From Carettochelys insculpta (lineage: Eukaryota; Chordata; Testudines; Carettochelyidae): a stretch of DNA of 64,000 nucleotides. Below the pieces are notes generated by a model. That model saw nothing but the letters and a program-made list of their open reading frames with translations. It did not search any database and had not been told where the DNA came from. The DNA lies in NCBI RefSeq assembly GCF_033958435.1, contig NC_134150.1:34715501-34779500 (forward strand), written 5' to 3'. Of the stretch, positions 12,201-25,521 are shown piece by piece. Within the stretch, counting starts at the first letter, position 1; every line of letters starts with the position of its first letter. Made by a program: the position numbers and the translations under genes.

Positions 12201-14190
12201 CTTCTGCACAGTTATGTCTTTGAAATATAGTATGTTTGATCTCTGGATTTAAAAACGACAACACTATCCTGCCAGTTTGGGCCACAGCTCTACGTCAGAC
12301 TTTGAAGCCCTAGAAATATTGTTGACTTTTGCAGAAAATAATTTTAAAGCAAGGGCAGTCTTCAGCCTCCAGTGTACTGAAGTCTTTTTTCAATCAACTG
12401 TAATTTTGATTCACAGTGACATGATTGGTTTTTGGGGATCAATGCAAATTTATGGACCCTTTAAGGTGCTGGCTTAGCAGTCCACTTGCCACACAAGTGG
12501 TTCAGATGAGCAACATTCCCTGCTCTGTTCATTGAACACCTGATCGGGGTAAACCCCCGAAGTAGTGAGGCAATAGTTCAGTCCTCATGAACAGTCATGT
12601 TTTTCTAAGAACTTGATGGCTAGCAGCTTTTGATGGGAGTGCTTGTCTCATGAGAACTCGACAGAGCAAAGAGCTACCTGATAATTTATTATTAGTGCCC
12701 CGAATAAGATTTTAAATGCAACTTGCAGGTGAAATGCTCCATATTAGTTACAAATAATCAGCAATTCCAATGTGAAAAACTGCCAGAAATAATTGATATG
12801 CATCTTGTTTCCAGTGGAAATCAATAAAATGAAGTGCATAATTTAGATTTACAATTCTGAAATCCATTAACTGTCCAGACAGATAACCCACTTCATTTAA
12901 ATAGCAGTGCTAAATTGCTTGGGTTGGCTTTGTTTTTTAAATGAAAAGGAACACTTAGAGTAGGTCAGATTTTGCTCTCTCATTTTCTCCATCAACCCCA
13001 TCTATTCTATGTATTCCATGGTACTTTGAATGAACAATGAATTTCACACCAGTCTACATCATATGTATTTGTCAAATGTCCTTTTAAAATGCAGAGGTGC
13101 CAGCATTTAATAATGGTAGGCTACTGAAGGCATTTCATTAATGTGGCATAAAGGTCTACCTAAGTCTATAGATAACATCTGAAAATACATAAATTACTAA
13201 GATTAACAACTTTAATATCTATAATTTCTAACTTTCCAGCTGCGTATTTCAATATTTTTTAACATTGCTTTCATCATTCCAAGAATGTGCTCCAAATAAC
13301 GCTATGTATTTTATGTACACTTAAAAAAAAAAAAAAAAAAGTGTCACCTAATTTACTTGAATCTGGTTCAGTCAATGGGCCTAAATATTCATTCCAATTG
13401 TGCACTATCCTGCATGCAGAATTACAAGGATTGTCTGGAGAAAGACGACATTGTTTTGATTCCATGCATGCTGAGTGTAAGAAATTAAAGTAAATGAAAT
13501 TGTAGGATCATATAAAGTTATATTTTCACATGGGCCAAGGCTTCTACAGCCCATATTAGGAACCAAGATTGATATACAATTTTATCTCTAAGCAGCCTAT
13601 CTTCTCACAGGTCACACCCTGAGCAACTGTGTATAGCTGTGGCTTGCCAGCTACATATTGATCACACTCCAGCTTCCCTCAGTATTAGTTATCACTTTCA
13701 GGGAGAGCCCAACACCTTCCCAGTCCTGGATTTCACCCCACCATGTGTGTTATGCACTGTCCAGACCTTTTCTGGGCAGTCTAGCTATATCATGTCCATT
13801 GCCCTGCTAAAGCGATCAATATATATACATTTGCTACTTCCATGCAGTTACCCAGAGTTCAGAACGCTGAGATTAAAAAATAAAACAAATTATAAAGTAG
13901 AGAACAATCACTGGAGAGGCATACTGTAATGAGCAATATTTAAAAAAGATGAAACCTCAAGTTAAGATTGGTGTAGCCAGTTTATTTTTCTCACAGGTTC
14001 CAGCTTATAACTTATCACAGGGGCTCAACAACAGAACGCGCTTATTTTGTTTTTATTTAACCCTGTTTCCCTCTCAAATATAAGCATTGTTTACACTATG
14101 GCAACCCTAGAAACATCAGATATATTCCATTAAATCTCTGGCCAAATATTTAAAGTATCTTATCAGCAATAAGTGCAAACTTCAGCCATT
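9270..14190. other. Non-coding stretch downstream of CMC2
   Basis: No exon or named repeat could be supported. A 20-base A run lies at about 13322-13341. Further AATAAA hexamers on the minus strand near 14050 and 13980 could serve as distal CMC2 polyadenylation signals, so the CMC2 3' UTR may extend into this stretch. Confidence 0.5.
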
Positions 14191-14196
14191 TTTATT
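14191..14196 (-). terminator. Candidate CMC2 polyadenylation signal
   Basis: The minus strand reads AATAAA here, about 125 nt past the CMC2 stop codon. It is the nearest canonical hexamer after the stop. More hexamers follow near 14050 and 13980, so this need not be the main site. Confidence 0.45.
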
Positions 14197-14320
14197 ACAA
14201 ACATCAGTTCAGTACATAGCTTTTTATAGCCAAGTGTATGGAGACAAAACATGAAAACATTTTCCTTCAGCTTTTAGACAAATGTCCATATGATGTACTG
14301 CTGTCCATCTGCAACACAGC

Positions 14321-14407
14321 TCAGCTCTCAGAGTGTTCTGAAGCTTTAATGAGCTTCTGCCGCATCTCTTTCGCATGTGCCTGGCTCTTGGCTCGGTTCT
14401 CTTGGTA
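14321..14407 (-). CDS. CMC2: CMC2 last coding exon
   Basis: Twenty-eight codons and a TGA stop, reading YQENRAKSQAHAKEMRQKL and ending HSES. This corresponds to the C-terminal segment of vertebrate CMC2 (YVENRTKSREHGIAMRKKL in human). The acceptor is CTTTGTCTTCCAG immediately upstream on the minus strand, a good pyrimidine tract. The segment joins the previous exon in phase 0, whose last codon is GAG. It is rich in basic residues and lies outside the CX9C helical hairpin. Confidence 0.95.
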   Translation of the reverse strand, partial: YQENRAKSQAHAKEMRQKLIKASEHSES

Positions 14408-14794
14408 CTGGAAGACAAAGAAATAAATGAATAATAGATAAGTTGCGACACTGAATATAAAATGAAACACAGGCTTATTACCTGGGAAGGAAACACGTAT
14501 TTTTGCTTTAAAAGGTTGTCAATGCAAACAATGTGTCGTTAATTCATGTTTTTATTGACTCAGTTTACTTTAAAATTAACAAGGGTCTATTTCATAATAA
14601 AGAGCACTTTTCTCAGACTGAAGCAACTAGTAAAACTGAAAAACAATTCTAGTAAGAACACAGCATGCATACCATACCTATGGGGCAAATTTATCTACCC
14701 AGCTATCTCACAATGAGAAACATAGCTATATCAGGATCCCCAAGATACTGTGGCCATCTCTACACGGCCCTTTAGCACAGCGCCACTGCCAACA

Positions 14795-15146
14795 GCCCTA
14801 TGCTAATGACAATTCAAGAAACTGCAAGTGGAGGATTATTTGCAAACTCACATGGCAAATTAGCATAGCCACGCAAGATTTCGCTGTCAGCAGCACAGTG
14901 TTCATGTGGACGTGCCTCTGCCGGCTAACTCCCCCTTGTGTCCTCTTCAGGCAAAAGGGACTGGCAACTGGGGGGGGCGGGAATTAGCCAGTAGAGGCAC
15001 ATCCATATGGCCTCTGTACTGCTGGTACCTCACCCCCCCACCCGCCAACAGCAAAATCTGGTGCAGCCATGCTAACTTGCCATGCAAGTTTGCAAATAGC
15101 CCTCCATTTCTTGCAATTTCTTGAACTGTCATGAGCATAGTGGTGC
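14795..15146. repeat. Palindromic MITE
   Basis: The left arm (from ATGCTAATGACAATTCAAG) reappears as reverse complement at the right (CTTGAACTGTCATGAGCAT). The arms agree over about 150 bp with moderate divergence. The centre is C/G-rich (about 14930-15040). The arm motif TTTGCAAAC...GGCAA..TTAGCAT occurs on both sides. The palindromic form indicates a non-autonomous DNA transposon; superfamily not assigned. Confidence 0.65.
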
Positions 15147-18100
15147 CAGCATGTAAGCACCATGCCAACGTACTGCTCCAGACAATTTCTCCCTAATGGT
15201 AAGATGTAAATCCAGAAAGTAATAAAGCCATCCTGGACCATGAAATTGCCCTCTTTGTTACTTAAGTATCTGTGATCCATATATATCTGTATTTCCCAGC
15301 CAAAGAGATAGACAGCTTTATGCTCCTGCTGGCATATTTTGTCAGACAGATGATGGTTATAAATAAGGCTTGGAAGAATTAGATTTTTACTTGTAATTGT
15401 CAGAAAACATTGATTTCACTATACACACGCAGGTTGATGAAAAATATTTTCACCGATAACTGCAATTTACAGATAGACACGGTAACAAACACAGTTGGAG
15501 TGCTTAGTGTGATTTAAAGATACTTCCTTGGGTCTCTGAACATGCGATGTTGACAATTCATGTTTTGTTATAAAGCTTTAACTCTTTGAATCTCAAACTA
15601 CACCGTCATTAAATAGCTACTGTTTGACATCTCTCTACCTCACACATTTCCTGCAACTGTGAACATTTAAATAGACTAGAAAAACGCTATTATCTGTCAG
15701 TTATTCAAAAAAACACCTTCTAATTCTACCCAGCTTAGTTATAATGTCCCTTTAGAAGCCCAATGTCTGAGCAACACATTCCCTCACAGTATTCTGGATA
15801 TTAACAGGAGCCAGCTGCCAGGACACACCACGTTAACAGAACCACCCTACAATGACACAGGAAGTCTTGTTTTCAGCTTGAAGTATCCAGTGATCACGAC
15901 CAGATGCATGAATGTATCCAATCCCAAAAAATGATTTCTTGAGTGTAACTGCTGATCTCAGCTGAAACAGAAACCAACTAGAACACCCCCTGAAGTTCAT
16001 GCAGTCTGGAACAAATGCACAACAGATTTGACCATCTTCAGTGTCTTGGATGACCGCAACACAGACAATTTTGGTGACTAATGCCAGAACTGGCAAGAGC
16101 TCAGCAAGCTCAGACAGAAACTTATATCCTGCACATAACATTCTCAAATTTATTTTCTTCCAGGATATTTATGCACATTTAAATAAACCCCAGACTTGTC
16201 TAATAATATGGTACAAGTAAGTACAACATCTAGAACACTGTATACACTTATGGGAACCCTAGTGTACAAAGATTCAATACATTTCAGGAAAGAGCAGCAA
16301 AAATCAAAATAGTAGGGAGTGGGGCAGGAGTGGAGAGGCATTAGACATAATTTTCTTCATAAATCAAAGCAGAATGTTTTAGAATAGTTGTAAAACCAAC
16401 AGAAGTGATTGTTCTCTGAATAGCTGAAACACCTGAACACCAAGAAGGGTAGTACGGGGGACTGGCACTCATAAGAACGACTAAAGGAGCATATCAGAAA
16501 GTGAACAAAGAAAACGTTCCCTTATTCAGCCCATGTATTTCTAAAAATGGCCCCAACAGACAAAGACTCACCCATGCAATAGTCCACCAAGGAAGACCCT
16601 TTCACTTGAGGGATTTAAAACTACACTAGACAAAATACTCACAAATACACTTTTGGGAACTTTAGCATGAATAGCAGCTTGGATAATTTAACCTGTCTTC
16701 TCCATCTATGTTCTACCAGTGGCCCCAAATTATTTTTATTTTCACATTCAACTTTGAAATATGCAGTCTGTGTTAAGCAATTGCCTGCATCTGCAAAGCT
16801 TCTGTAACTTTCAAAGTGCAGCAAATTGTTTACTGCTTACAGCATAAAACTGTATGTCTATGTGTGACCGGTTTAGAGATAAACATTTTAAAAGCAGATC
16901 TGCACTGACTACCAATACCTAAATTAGGAAGTACTAATAGTCAATTTTTTATTTCTTAAACTCATTGTAGTAGTTGTAGTAATGTTGCTCAGGGTTGTGA
17001 AAAATCCATGTGTAGTTTTTATTTCACTGAGCTTGTACTATAGTTAAAGCCTGCACACAAACAAAGGGGCTTTCCCAAGGATTGAAAATGTAGGGCGAGC
17101 AATTCTGGCTGTTCAGTATCTGGCTTTTCAAAGCCACATTTTCAGAACATGGCCATTAACTTAGCATATACAGCTCTGTGTATGCACAATTCTGCATTTT
17201 ATCATTTGACACCCACAAATTCTGACTACCATAAACCCCTGCTTTACATGATTTTGACATAAGTATTAAAGTCACAATCCTGCTGGGGGGAAGCAGGTGG
17301 GCTGGAACTGGGGGGGAGCATGGCTTCCCCCATTTATGGGAAGCCAGGGGGACGCTGCTGCTGGGAGAAGAGGGATGGGGGGAAAGCCCCTCAGCCCCCT
17401 CCCCCAACTTATGAGAATTTCAGTTACGTGGGAGCTGCAAGGAATGCAACCCGCAAGTAACTTGGCATTTTACTGTATACCAATACTCTCCCCTCCAGGC
17501 ATGATATTACAAGTGTAAAGGCCAAAGTGAAGCCTGTTGTGACAACTGGGCCTACAAATTTAGCCAACTTGTAAGTTCCACTGAAAGGACCATATGAAAA
17601 TCCATACGTTACAACACCACATAACAAACGTTAAGAGAAAGTCAAATAGCTTTTAATAATGAATGTTATAAACAAGTACAAAAGAACCAAATAGAAAGAC
17701 TAAATTAGTTAAAAAAAATCCCTAAATTTGGATCTCAACCCTACCCTGCACCTCCATGAGATATGACAAGTTTCACGGCAAGCCAAGCATATTTTGGAGC
17801 ACTTAGACTCATCCTTTAAACAGAAATGCTTGAGAAGCCCTATCTACAGGAGAGTTGGTGTTCCAATATGATTAATTTTTTTTCTCATTTTTATTTTTTG
17901 TCTGCAGTACAGTATTGTAACAGAGTCCTGAGTAGAAATGTTATATCTATAAAGAAATGCATAAGGCCCAGTTCTGCAGCTCAGTGAATAGTTCGCAGAA
18001 GCCAATAACTTTTGTGAAGTAGTGCTCAGACAGAACTTGGTCATTACTGTTTCCTGTTATATACGGCACAAATAGGTATTTCGTGAAAAGCAAATACCAA

Positions 18101-18205
18101 GGCAATTTGCTTTCTTCGACTTTTTTATATAATATGTGGAATGTTAATCATTTTCTGTTGAGAAGCGTTTTATTTTCTTAGAGATATGTAAGGGAAAAGA
18201 AAGGT

Positions 18206-18517
18206 ACGGATTCAACCTCTCTCATCCAGCACTCTCAGGACTTGACTGGTGCCAGAAGAGAGAATCTGCTGGACCACAGGAGGTTACATTACTAACACTA
18301 CCACTGCTTATCGGGCTCTTAGAAAACATTTGGGGTAAATTACAGCTAAATATCTTCACAGAACACTGAGAGCCAGGACTGGTGACTGGAAACAAACTCT
18401 ATGGGGCCACAAGAAACTTGGCCACAACCATGATTAATTGTTTGCCCAGCTAACAAAAAACATGTCGAATTACAGATGTTGCCAGATGAGAGTTCCAGAT
18501 TAGAGAGGTTCAACCTG
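18206..18517. mobile_element. TA-flanked MITE, TIR family CAGGTTGAACCTCTCTA (copy 1)
   Basis: Bounded by TA dinucleotides (18204-18205 and 18518-18519). The left end reads CGGATTCAACCTCTCTCAT and the right end is the complement, AGAGAGGTTCAACCTG. Internal blocks (AGCCAGGACTGGTGACTG, GGGCTCTTAGAA) are shared with the copy at 59322-59596. A TA target points to Tc1/mariner-like mobilisation. There is no transposase. Confidence 0.75.
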
Positions 18518-19338
18518 TATTACACATCTGCCTATTTTTGGCTCTCTAGAAAAGAATCCTATAATTGATTTTTAAAAAACCACAAATGTTTTAACAGAAG
18601 AGGCGCTCTTTCTTTTTAACTTAATGTCATAGTGAGTTCTGTTTTTATGTGCATTAGAGCTGCATTAACATTTCTGCTGAAGAGGGACAAATACACCGCT
18701 AAGCTTAAAAACACTTACAAAGCAAGCAAGCTAACAGTGCAGTTGCCAAACAAGTGTTAAGAAAGAGATCCTTCTGGGTGATACACAGAATTATTTGTGA
18801 ATCGAAAAGTACGTAACGTACTTCTGGACTATTTAGCTGGTCTGCTAGGCCAAAGCAGGGTAGCAAGAAAGGAAAAAGATAATTACTGATTCAATTTTAT
18901 GGAAGACTGAGTAATACTCTAAAATTAACTCAACAGTTATTTTAAGTAGTGCTTTATATAATATCACAGTAAAAATTTAACTGGAAAAGTATCAAAAAAA
19001 TTAGGATGCCGTTTTGCAACTGGATCCACAAACATGGACACCTGTGCCCTTACGGCATTCTGCTGGCTTCAGCAGTTTTTCTACATAAACTCAGGAGGTC
19101 TGTCCACAACATTTCATTTTCAGGATTGGGGCCTGCTGCTGAGATGATTTTGATTGTACATTCTTGCACAGATGAGGCCCAATCTGGTCTCTTATTTGCA
19201 CTCACAGAGGTCTGCGCATGAAAAACTATACTTACATATTGTACACTAAATTAAAGTGGCAACTGCACTGTTCCTATCCATGCTAATAAAACTAAGTATT
19301 TCAGTTACACTTTAAGATACTTTGAGAGAGTACCTTAC

Positions 19339-19410
19339 CTCCTTCTTTAGGCATTTCCGCATCTCACGGTCAAGTTCATTGCAGTGGCCAAAAAATCTCA
19401 AAAATTTGTG
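19339..19410 (-). CDS. CMC2: CMC2 middle coding exon
   Basis: Exactly 24 codons ([20 protein letters not shown] and LKKE), the same length as the matching human exon (HNILKFFGYCNDVDRELRKC, LKNE). It holds the second CX9C pair: Cys, nine residues NELDREMRK, Cys. The acceptor is CTAACTACTTAG with a weak pyrimidine tract; the donor is GAG|GTAAGG. Both joins are phase 0. Confidence 0.96.
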
Positions 19411-19845
19411 CTAAGTAGTTAGGGGAGAGAAAACACAATTCACCGTGTTATATAATTGAAAATTTCTGCTGGAAGAGCACTAGGGCTCCATAGAAATATT
19501 GTGTTCTATTCTTCCTTCCACTTCCTCTCTCGCAGAAAAGATGTCATGCTTTGAAAAGGATTTTTCTTTTTGAAGTGTGCAGAGTTCAAAAGAATTTGCT
19601 GTATCTTTAGAACCTTTGTTAGCTAGTTAGGGCCCAAACTTTGGAGATGTTCACTCTTCTATCTACTTTATTGTGAGTACAACAAGTACCAGGAGGCACT
19701 CAGCACACTGCAGGATCAGACTCTTAAATAAGAAATGCAAATTAAAATTAGATGCATTGTTTATTAGCAATATATTTAAAGCACATACTTATTGATCTTA
19801 ATCTTTACACACCTAACAGTACCACTAGTTTCAGTGTTACTGTTA

Positions 19846-20304
19846 GGCTGTGGCCACACTTGTCCAAAACTTCGAAATGGCCATGCAAATGACCATTTCA
19901 AAGATTACTAATGAGGCGCTGAACTGAATATTCAGTGCCTCATTATCATTAGGATGCTTCCAGCCAGGGCACTTCGAACGTGCTGCTTTTGAACACGCGC
20001 AGCTTGGCACAGCTACACAGGCGTCCTTTTTGAAAGGACCCTGTGCATTTCGAAATCCCCTTATTCCCCTCTGCTGAGAGGAATAAGGGGATTTCAAAAT
20101 GTGTAGGGTCCTTTCGAAAAGGACCCCTGTGTAGCTGTGCCAAGTCATGCATGTTTGAAAGCAGCACTTTCGAAGTGCCCTGGCTGGAAGCGTCCTAATG
20201 ATAATGAGACGCTGAATATTCAATTAAGCACCTCATTAGTAATCTTTGAAATGGCCATTTGCATGGCCATTTTAAAGGTTTGGCCACCAAGTGTGGCCAC
20301 AGCC
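19846..20304. mobile_element. Near-complete palindromic MITE, family GGCTGTGGCCACAC
   Basis: The full 459 bp folds on itself: GGCTGTGGCCACAC at the left end, GTGTGGCCACAGCC at the right end, arms of about 220 bp around a centre near 20073 (CCTCTGCTGAGAGG). TTCGAA motifs recur through both arms. Flanks are TTA on the left and TTC on the right, perhaps a worn 3-bp TTA-like target as in PIF/Harbinger, which is inference. A second copy spans 45802-46950. Confidence 0.85.
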
Positions 20305-23300
20305 TTCATGTTTAAAAAGTTTCTGGAACATGTGAGAGTTCCCCCCATGCTTTATGAAATTGGCTTATGAATGTAAATATACATAACTCAGAAATGCTTT
20401 GGACAAAATACCTCATGTAACCTATGAATTTTAACATTACAATCTGCTAATCTGTATATCCTTTTGATGCGTAATTTTTCTGAATGAAGTTAGAAATATG
20501 AAGTGTGAGTCTGATTACAGTTTTAAATTTGCTGATGAGAGCCATTACTCATGTGCCCTGGAGCCCTTATGACTGGGTGATCAACGTAATGGCTTGTAAA
20601 CAGCTGTGCTTGTCCTGTAAGGCTAGAAGATGGTTGGTGCTTGAAGGATCATAACAACTGGTATTGGGTTCCATTTTGATCTGCTGTTATTCAATGGTTG
20701 GGGGGTTGGCCAAACAATAGATTTCTGCCCTGGGGGGTTGGGGGGGCATCTATTTAAACAAATGGAAGCTATCAGCTCTTTGTCTTCAGCCTGGCTTGGA
20801 AACTGCATGACACACCCTAAGAGGAAACAAAGAATTATGTAAGGCTGTTGAACTAAATCGGAACAAAACAGCAGCTCTGATTTGAAGATTTTTACCTGAC
20901 ATGAGAACATCAATTTAGGGTAAGAATCAACCTGTGATGTTTCTTAGTGAATTTAGACCCAGGAATGCATTTTCTTTACAGTTTCATTTAGTAACTTCCT
21001 TTGCTCTGTCTGTTTTTATTTATAACTGCTTAAATCCCACTGTATGTACTTAATAAAAACTCTTTTTTAAGATCAAGGCCAATGTAAATAATTGCTACGG
21101 GGGGGGAGAGGAGGGAACTACCATAACTGTGCATATCTTCCTTTCATTGACAAAGGGGACTTACGTGATGAGCTTTCACTGTGTATACCTCTTATACTGA
21201 GAAAGATGGATTTGTTTGGGGTTTTGATCCCTTGTGTAGGTTGAATTCCCAGGTGCTGTGCCCTATAACTGCACCTTCCCAGAGCTGAAGCGGATCCGCG
21301 TCTGCATTGCCCTGCAGGGGAGCCGTAACACCAACTCTATATCTTGTCTGGGGGAGACCAGAGGATCTGCCCAGCAGGACAGAGTGCTAAGGAGCACCAG
21401 TGAGCAAGGAGGCAAGTGTCAGTGGGATGATCAGCACACTAGAGAACAATCCCAAGGGGTCTTCTACAATAGCACCCCATCATAAACAGATTCTTCCAAG
21501 AGAAGAGGATTAGAAATATAATGGAGGGGATATGTTCAATCCCCAGGATAGGGCACAGTGTACAATGATTCTTCTTCACAACTTTTAGAGGTGAAAGTCC
21601 AACACTGGAGTTTCAGATCAAACTGCATGCCATCCTAGGCACAGAGTGCGCTCTTTGTCTAAAATATCTTCAGTTGCTATAAAGAGGGAGACTGATACTA
21701 CGGAAGAGAAGAAAGCCCAACAGAGACAGGAAAGTGAGTCTCTATAATATACTGTTCAGATTAGCCCTAATTTCCAACTTCGCCAAACCCATGACATGAG
21801 ACTGCATTCATTCTGGTTAGGAGTCAGATTACTGCAATTCCTGATCTTTCACACACATTTGAATCGTACCTCATTTCTAAAATAGTGATTGTAAAACTGA
21901 TGGCCATTGTTCTGACTGTCTGTCTACAGCTATCTTCCCTAAGTAAGTCTAGTGTCTGCCATGGAAGTATGGCATCTAAAAGACAACACTTTTTGAAACA
22001 ATGTCACATCCATCAAAGAGTATTGTTCATAAATACGTCCGGACCTCCTGAAAGTGCCATTTTCACAGAAAGATAATCAAGATGACATGTGGTTTGGCAG
22101 AAGAATGGTACATAAGACACCCAAATTATTCAAAAACCTACAAAAACTCAGATTGAAAAATAGTTGCAGTTATAGGCCTGACTGAGTCTGCTTGGTCTAG
22201 CTTGTGCAGAACACACCCATAGCAAAATAAAATGTGAAGGGGAACAGTACAGAGGGGGTTTGGTACAAAGGAATAACTTTAAAAGAAGACTGGTCTTTAC
22301 TGTAACTCCCTTTATACCCCAACTTACTTAACTATGCCATTCAATATGGAGGTGCTATAGATAGCAAAAATAAAAATAAAAAAGGATGGTGAAGCCCACA
22401 ATATTATAATGAAGAGTAATACACATCTGTTAATGTTTAGTATGCCTAAATGAGCCTCTATGTGTGGGGTATACAGACACGATGTTCAATGTTCTCAGTA
22501 GTTCAGGTTAGTAATTGATTTTAGAAATAACAGCAACTATGCAGAAAAAGTTTTGACTGTTGAATTCTAGGCTATTTAAAATAGAAACCAGACACTTGCT
22601 TCTCATTTAAATTGTAGCAAATTGTTTTATTTACATTCCTGTGGCTTATAAGCAAACATATGACTTATGCATGTCAGAATTGCAATACCATCAACATGTG
22701 TGTGAAACTTCAGCTGGAGTTATAAATGTCAGCATTTAAAAACTCCTAGGAATAGGAAGGGGTTAATGAAAGCCCTGACAGACACTTCACTTTAGTGCTA
22801 CAATTAGCAAGTTTATACCTCTCTCTAGTTGACAGAGGACATCAGATGACACCACACAGTGTAAGTGTATGTGATAAGCCCTCACTTACTCCAGCTCTTA
22901 CTCCACTACAAGCAAATCTTGTTTAAAAAGAACATTTTTATTTTAATGAATACAGACTATTTTTTTTCTTAACAAAATAGACTCTATATTTGCACTTTGA
23001 TTTTTGTGTGAGTGCTCACAGCAGCCTTACTCCATGCTTCACAAGGTGCTCTGAAAGATTAGCTACTGCCAGTATCTACCCAACTCAAGTATTCTGCAGA
23101 GCATTTAAGATTCAGTAGCTCACTCACTGTCACCAGTCTCCTCCTTTCACATAAATACTTGGTTCATAGGGTGAATAAGAAATTTAGTTCTATATGGAAT
23201 TATAAGATTCCTACAAAGCCCTATTTAGCGGGAGAGAAGGAATTTGGAAATATTTCAGATAAGTGTGTTATGCTCCTACACATGCACATCCATGACATAA

Positions 23301-25078
23301 TCCATTTTTGCAAAAGCAGTTATCTTTATTGTGAACCACATATCAATACTCAACCTTCACTAATTTTCCCACCTGCAATCTGTTTAAGTAAATATGACTG
23401 GAAAGGAAATTATATTATTTGTGTCTGAATATCACAACTGAGCACCTTTCACACACGAACAATAATAAAAGTCATAGGTCATGAGTGCAAGCTGTTACCC
23501 TTAACTCTTCCTTTTTATGTTTAGAACTGGACATTACAGCTTACCTCACCATTATAAAATACCACAGTGGCAAGCAACTCATCACGCACTATAAAAGGGC
23601 CAATATTTAGTACATAAGCCTGTGCAGGGGTGTAAATTTATTTAGCATAACAGTGCAATATTATAGTACTAGATGTTTACAATATATTAAGATAGACAAT
23701 ATATGACAAGTACAAAAATGTTATTATTTACATTTATTTAGATATAGTGCATCAATGTGCAAACATGTGCTTACTTTATATGTGTACATAAAAGGCTTTA
23801 GTCTTCCTGGATTAGGATAAAAAAATTAAGTAAATATTACATTCTTCTGTCCAAAATCTTTTCATGTTAGTTACCATTTTTACCCAGTATGAGAGAATTA
23901 AACTATTCTTAATGATGAAGCACAGAAATATTCCCATGCAGAAACTCTGAGTGTCAAGTTTCAATCCAAATGTTTCACACCTGCTCATTTAGAAATCCAA
24001 GCATTATTTTAGTATATTTTCAGTATGGAACAAAAGGATTTGGAAAAAAATATATATACTGTTCAACTACTAGCCACTGTAGATTTTTGGCATGGTACAA
24101 ACTAAATTACATACCAGCAGAGATTCTTATTTTTGTATGTCTACATATACTTTTGATTCAAACATTAATTTCAAAAGTAATCTCAGAATACAGTGGATGC
24201 AGTACGTAATTTCAGTCTTATTTAAGTATAGACTGTAACACTGAGCTATGTGCCTCAAAGCACAGATTAATATTGTATGATCTCTGCCCTGAGGGGTTTA
24301 CTAATTTCAGGTACAGTGCAATGAGAGGAATTACAAGGCAGACAAAGAAGAATGGGGTAACACCAATAAAATCAGGTGCTAACTCAGTGAAGGCTAATGT
24401 ATATAATGAAGGAATAAAAGGGCATTTTAAACATATAAATAAGATACAGGATTTGTTTTATTTCTTTTATGCTTCATGAAAAGATTGAGTCCTCGGGGGG
24501 ATTTTGAGGAACAACTGGCAGTGAGCTTATGGACCAACCTGGGAAGGTCATTCTATTTGTTACTTGTGGGAAGGAATTCTGCACCAAAAGCTAAAAATTC
24601 TGCATATTTTGTTAAAACGAGTTTCGATTATTTTTGTAATTTATCTTGAAATACTGTCAACAAATACGGCAACAATAGATACCAAAAAAGATTTCCGCCA
24701 AGAGTATAGAGTTAAAGAAACCCCTACAACAACTCAGTCCCAGTCAGAAGTGAGGGGGTAAGAGAGCGGGCTGTGTGGGGACCATATTTTCCTATGCTAA
24801 ATATGGGACAGTTGGTAAAATTGTGTGTATTCAAGTGAGTTCGCCAGCAATGAAGCAGAACTGTGTAGCACAAATGTTCAAATTAACCTCAAGTTGACTG
24901 ATCTCCTTCTAAAACAATACTGAGTAGTTGGAATCTTTTATCTACTTTATTACCCTCAAAGCACACACACATATGCTCTTCCATATACCTCTCTCAAATG
25001 GAGGTGAGGGAGTGACCCACCGACCTGACCTGTCCCTTCCTGCCTCAGCAGGTTCGTGGGATGAACTGCCCTCTCTTG

Positions 25079-25521
25079 AACAACAAAAAGTCCTGTGGCA
25101 TCTTATAGGCTAACAGATATTTTGGAACACAAACTTTCATGGGCAAAGACCCGCTCTGTCAGATGCATGAGTTGTGGCGGAGGGGTTTCAGAAGAGTATT
25201 TGAAGAGTGGGGTCCCAGTAAAAGGGAGGGCCAGAGCTGACAAGGTCTATTCAGTCAGGGTGGAAATGGCCCATTATCAGTAGTATACATCAAGAAAGGA
25301 GAAAAAACAAGTCAGATCGGTCAGGAGGGATGTGGCAGAGAAACTACTTTTGTAAGGGGCCAGCCACTCCCAGCCTCCATTTAATCCTTGGCTGACGGTT
25401 GAGCCAAATTTACTCCATCAATCAAGGATTAAACAGAGACCAGGACTGGCTGTTAGTCTATAAGGTGCCACAGGACTTCTTGTTCTCGAAGCTAGACTAA
25501 CATGGCTACCTCTCTGATACT
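25079..25521 (+). mobile_element. Penelope-like element, family A, short copy with inverted tails
   Basis: Flanked by a 12-bp target site duplication, TGCCCTCTCTTG, at 25067-25078 and 25522-25533. The left part (to about 25450) is antisense PLE 3' sequence including a hammerhead-like core. The right part, from TTAGTCTATAAGGTGCC (about 25452), is the last 70 bp of the tail in sense, ending GGCTACCTCTCTGATA. The left end is truncated inside the tail (AACAAAAAGTCCTG). The host repeat resumes directly after the duplication, which confirms the borders. No coding part remains. Confidence 0.8.
25105..25168 (-). ncRNA. Hammerhead-ribozyme-like motif, PLE family A, decayed
   Basis: On the minus strand: CTGACAG (consensus CUGANGA), a stem-loop GCGGGTCTTTGCCCAT, then GAAA, then a short helix III candidate GTTTGTGT followed by TC. 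One core base (A to G at the end of CUGANGA) and one base of stem II are altered, so self-cleavage is doubtful. Confidence 0.45.

Larger units (their letters stand above)
14408..19338 (-). other. CMC2: CMC2 intron between coding exons 2 and 3
   Basis: About 4.9 kb, GTAAGG donor at 19338 and CAG acceptor at 14408. It contains a palindromic MITE (about 14795-15146), a G-rich segment at about 17283-17400 within a probable non-autonomous insertion, and a TA-flanked terminal-inverted-repeat element (18206-18517). The remainder shows nothing I can name. Confidence 0.75.

Noticed and set aside
19846..20304. Structured non-coding RNA gene
   Set aside because: The hairpin spans the entire repeat and a second diverged copy exists at 45802; it is a palindromic MITE.
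21258..21485. Candidate exon (PYNCTFPELKRIRVCIALQG)
   Set aside because: No acceptor/donor pair or family match that I can support; the open frame is short and in an intron.
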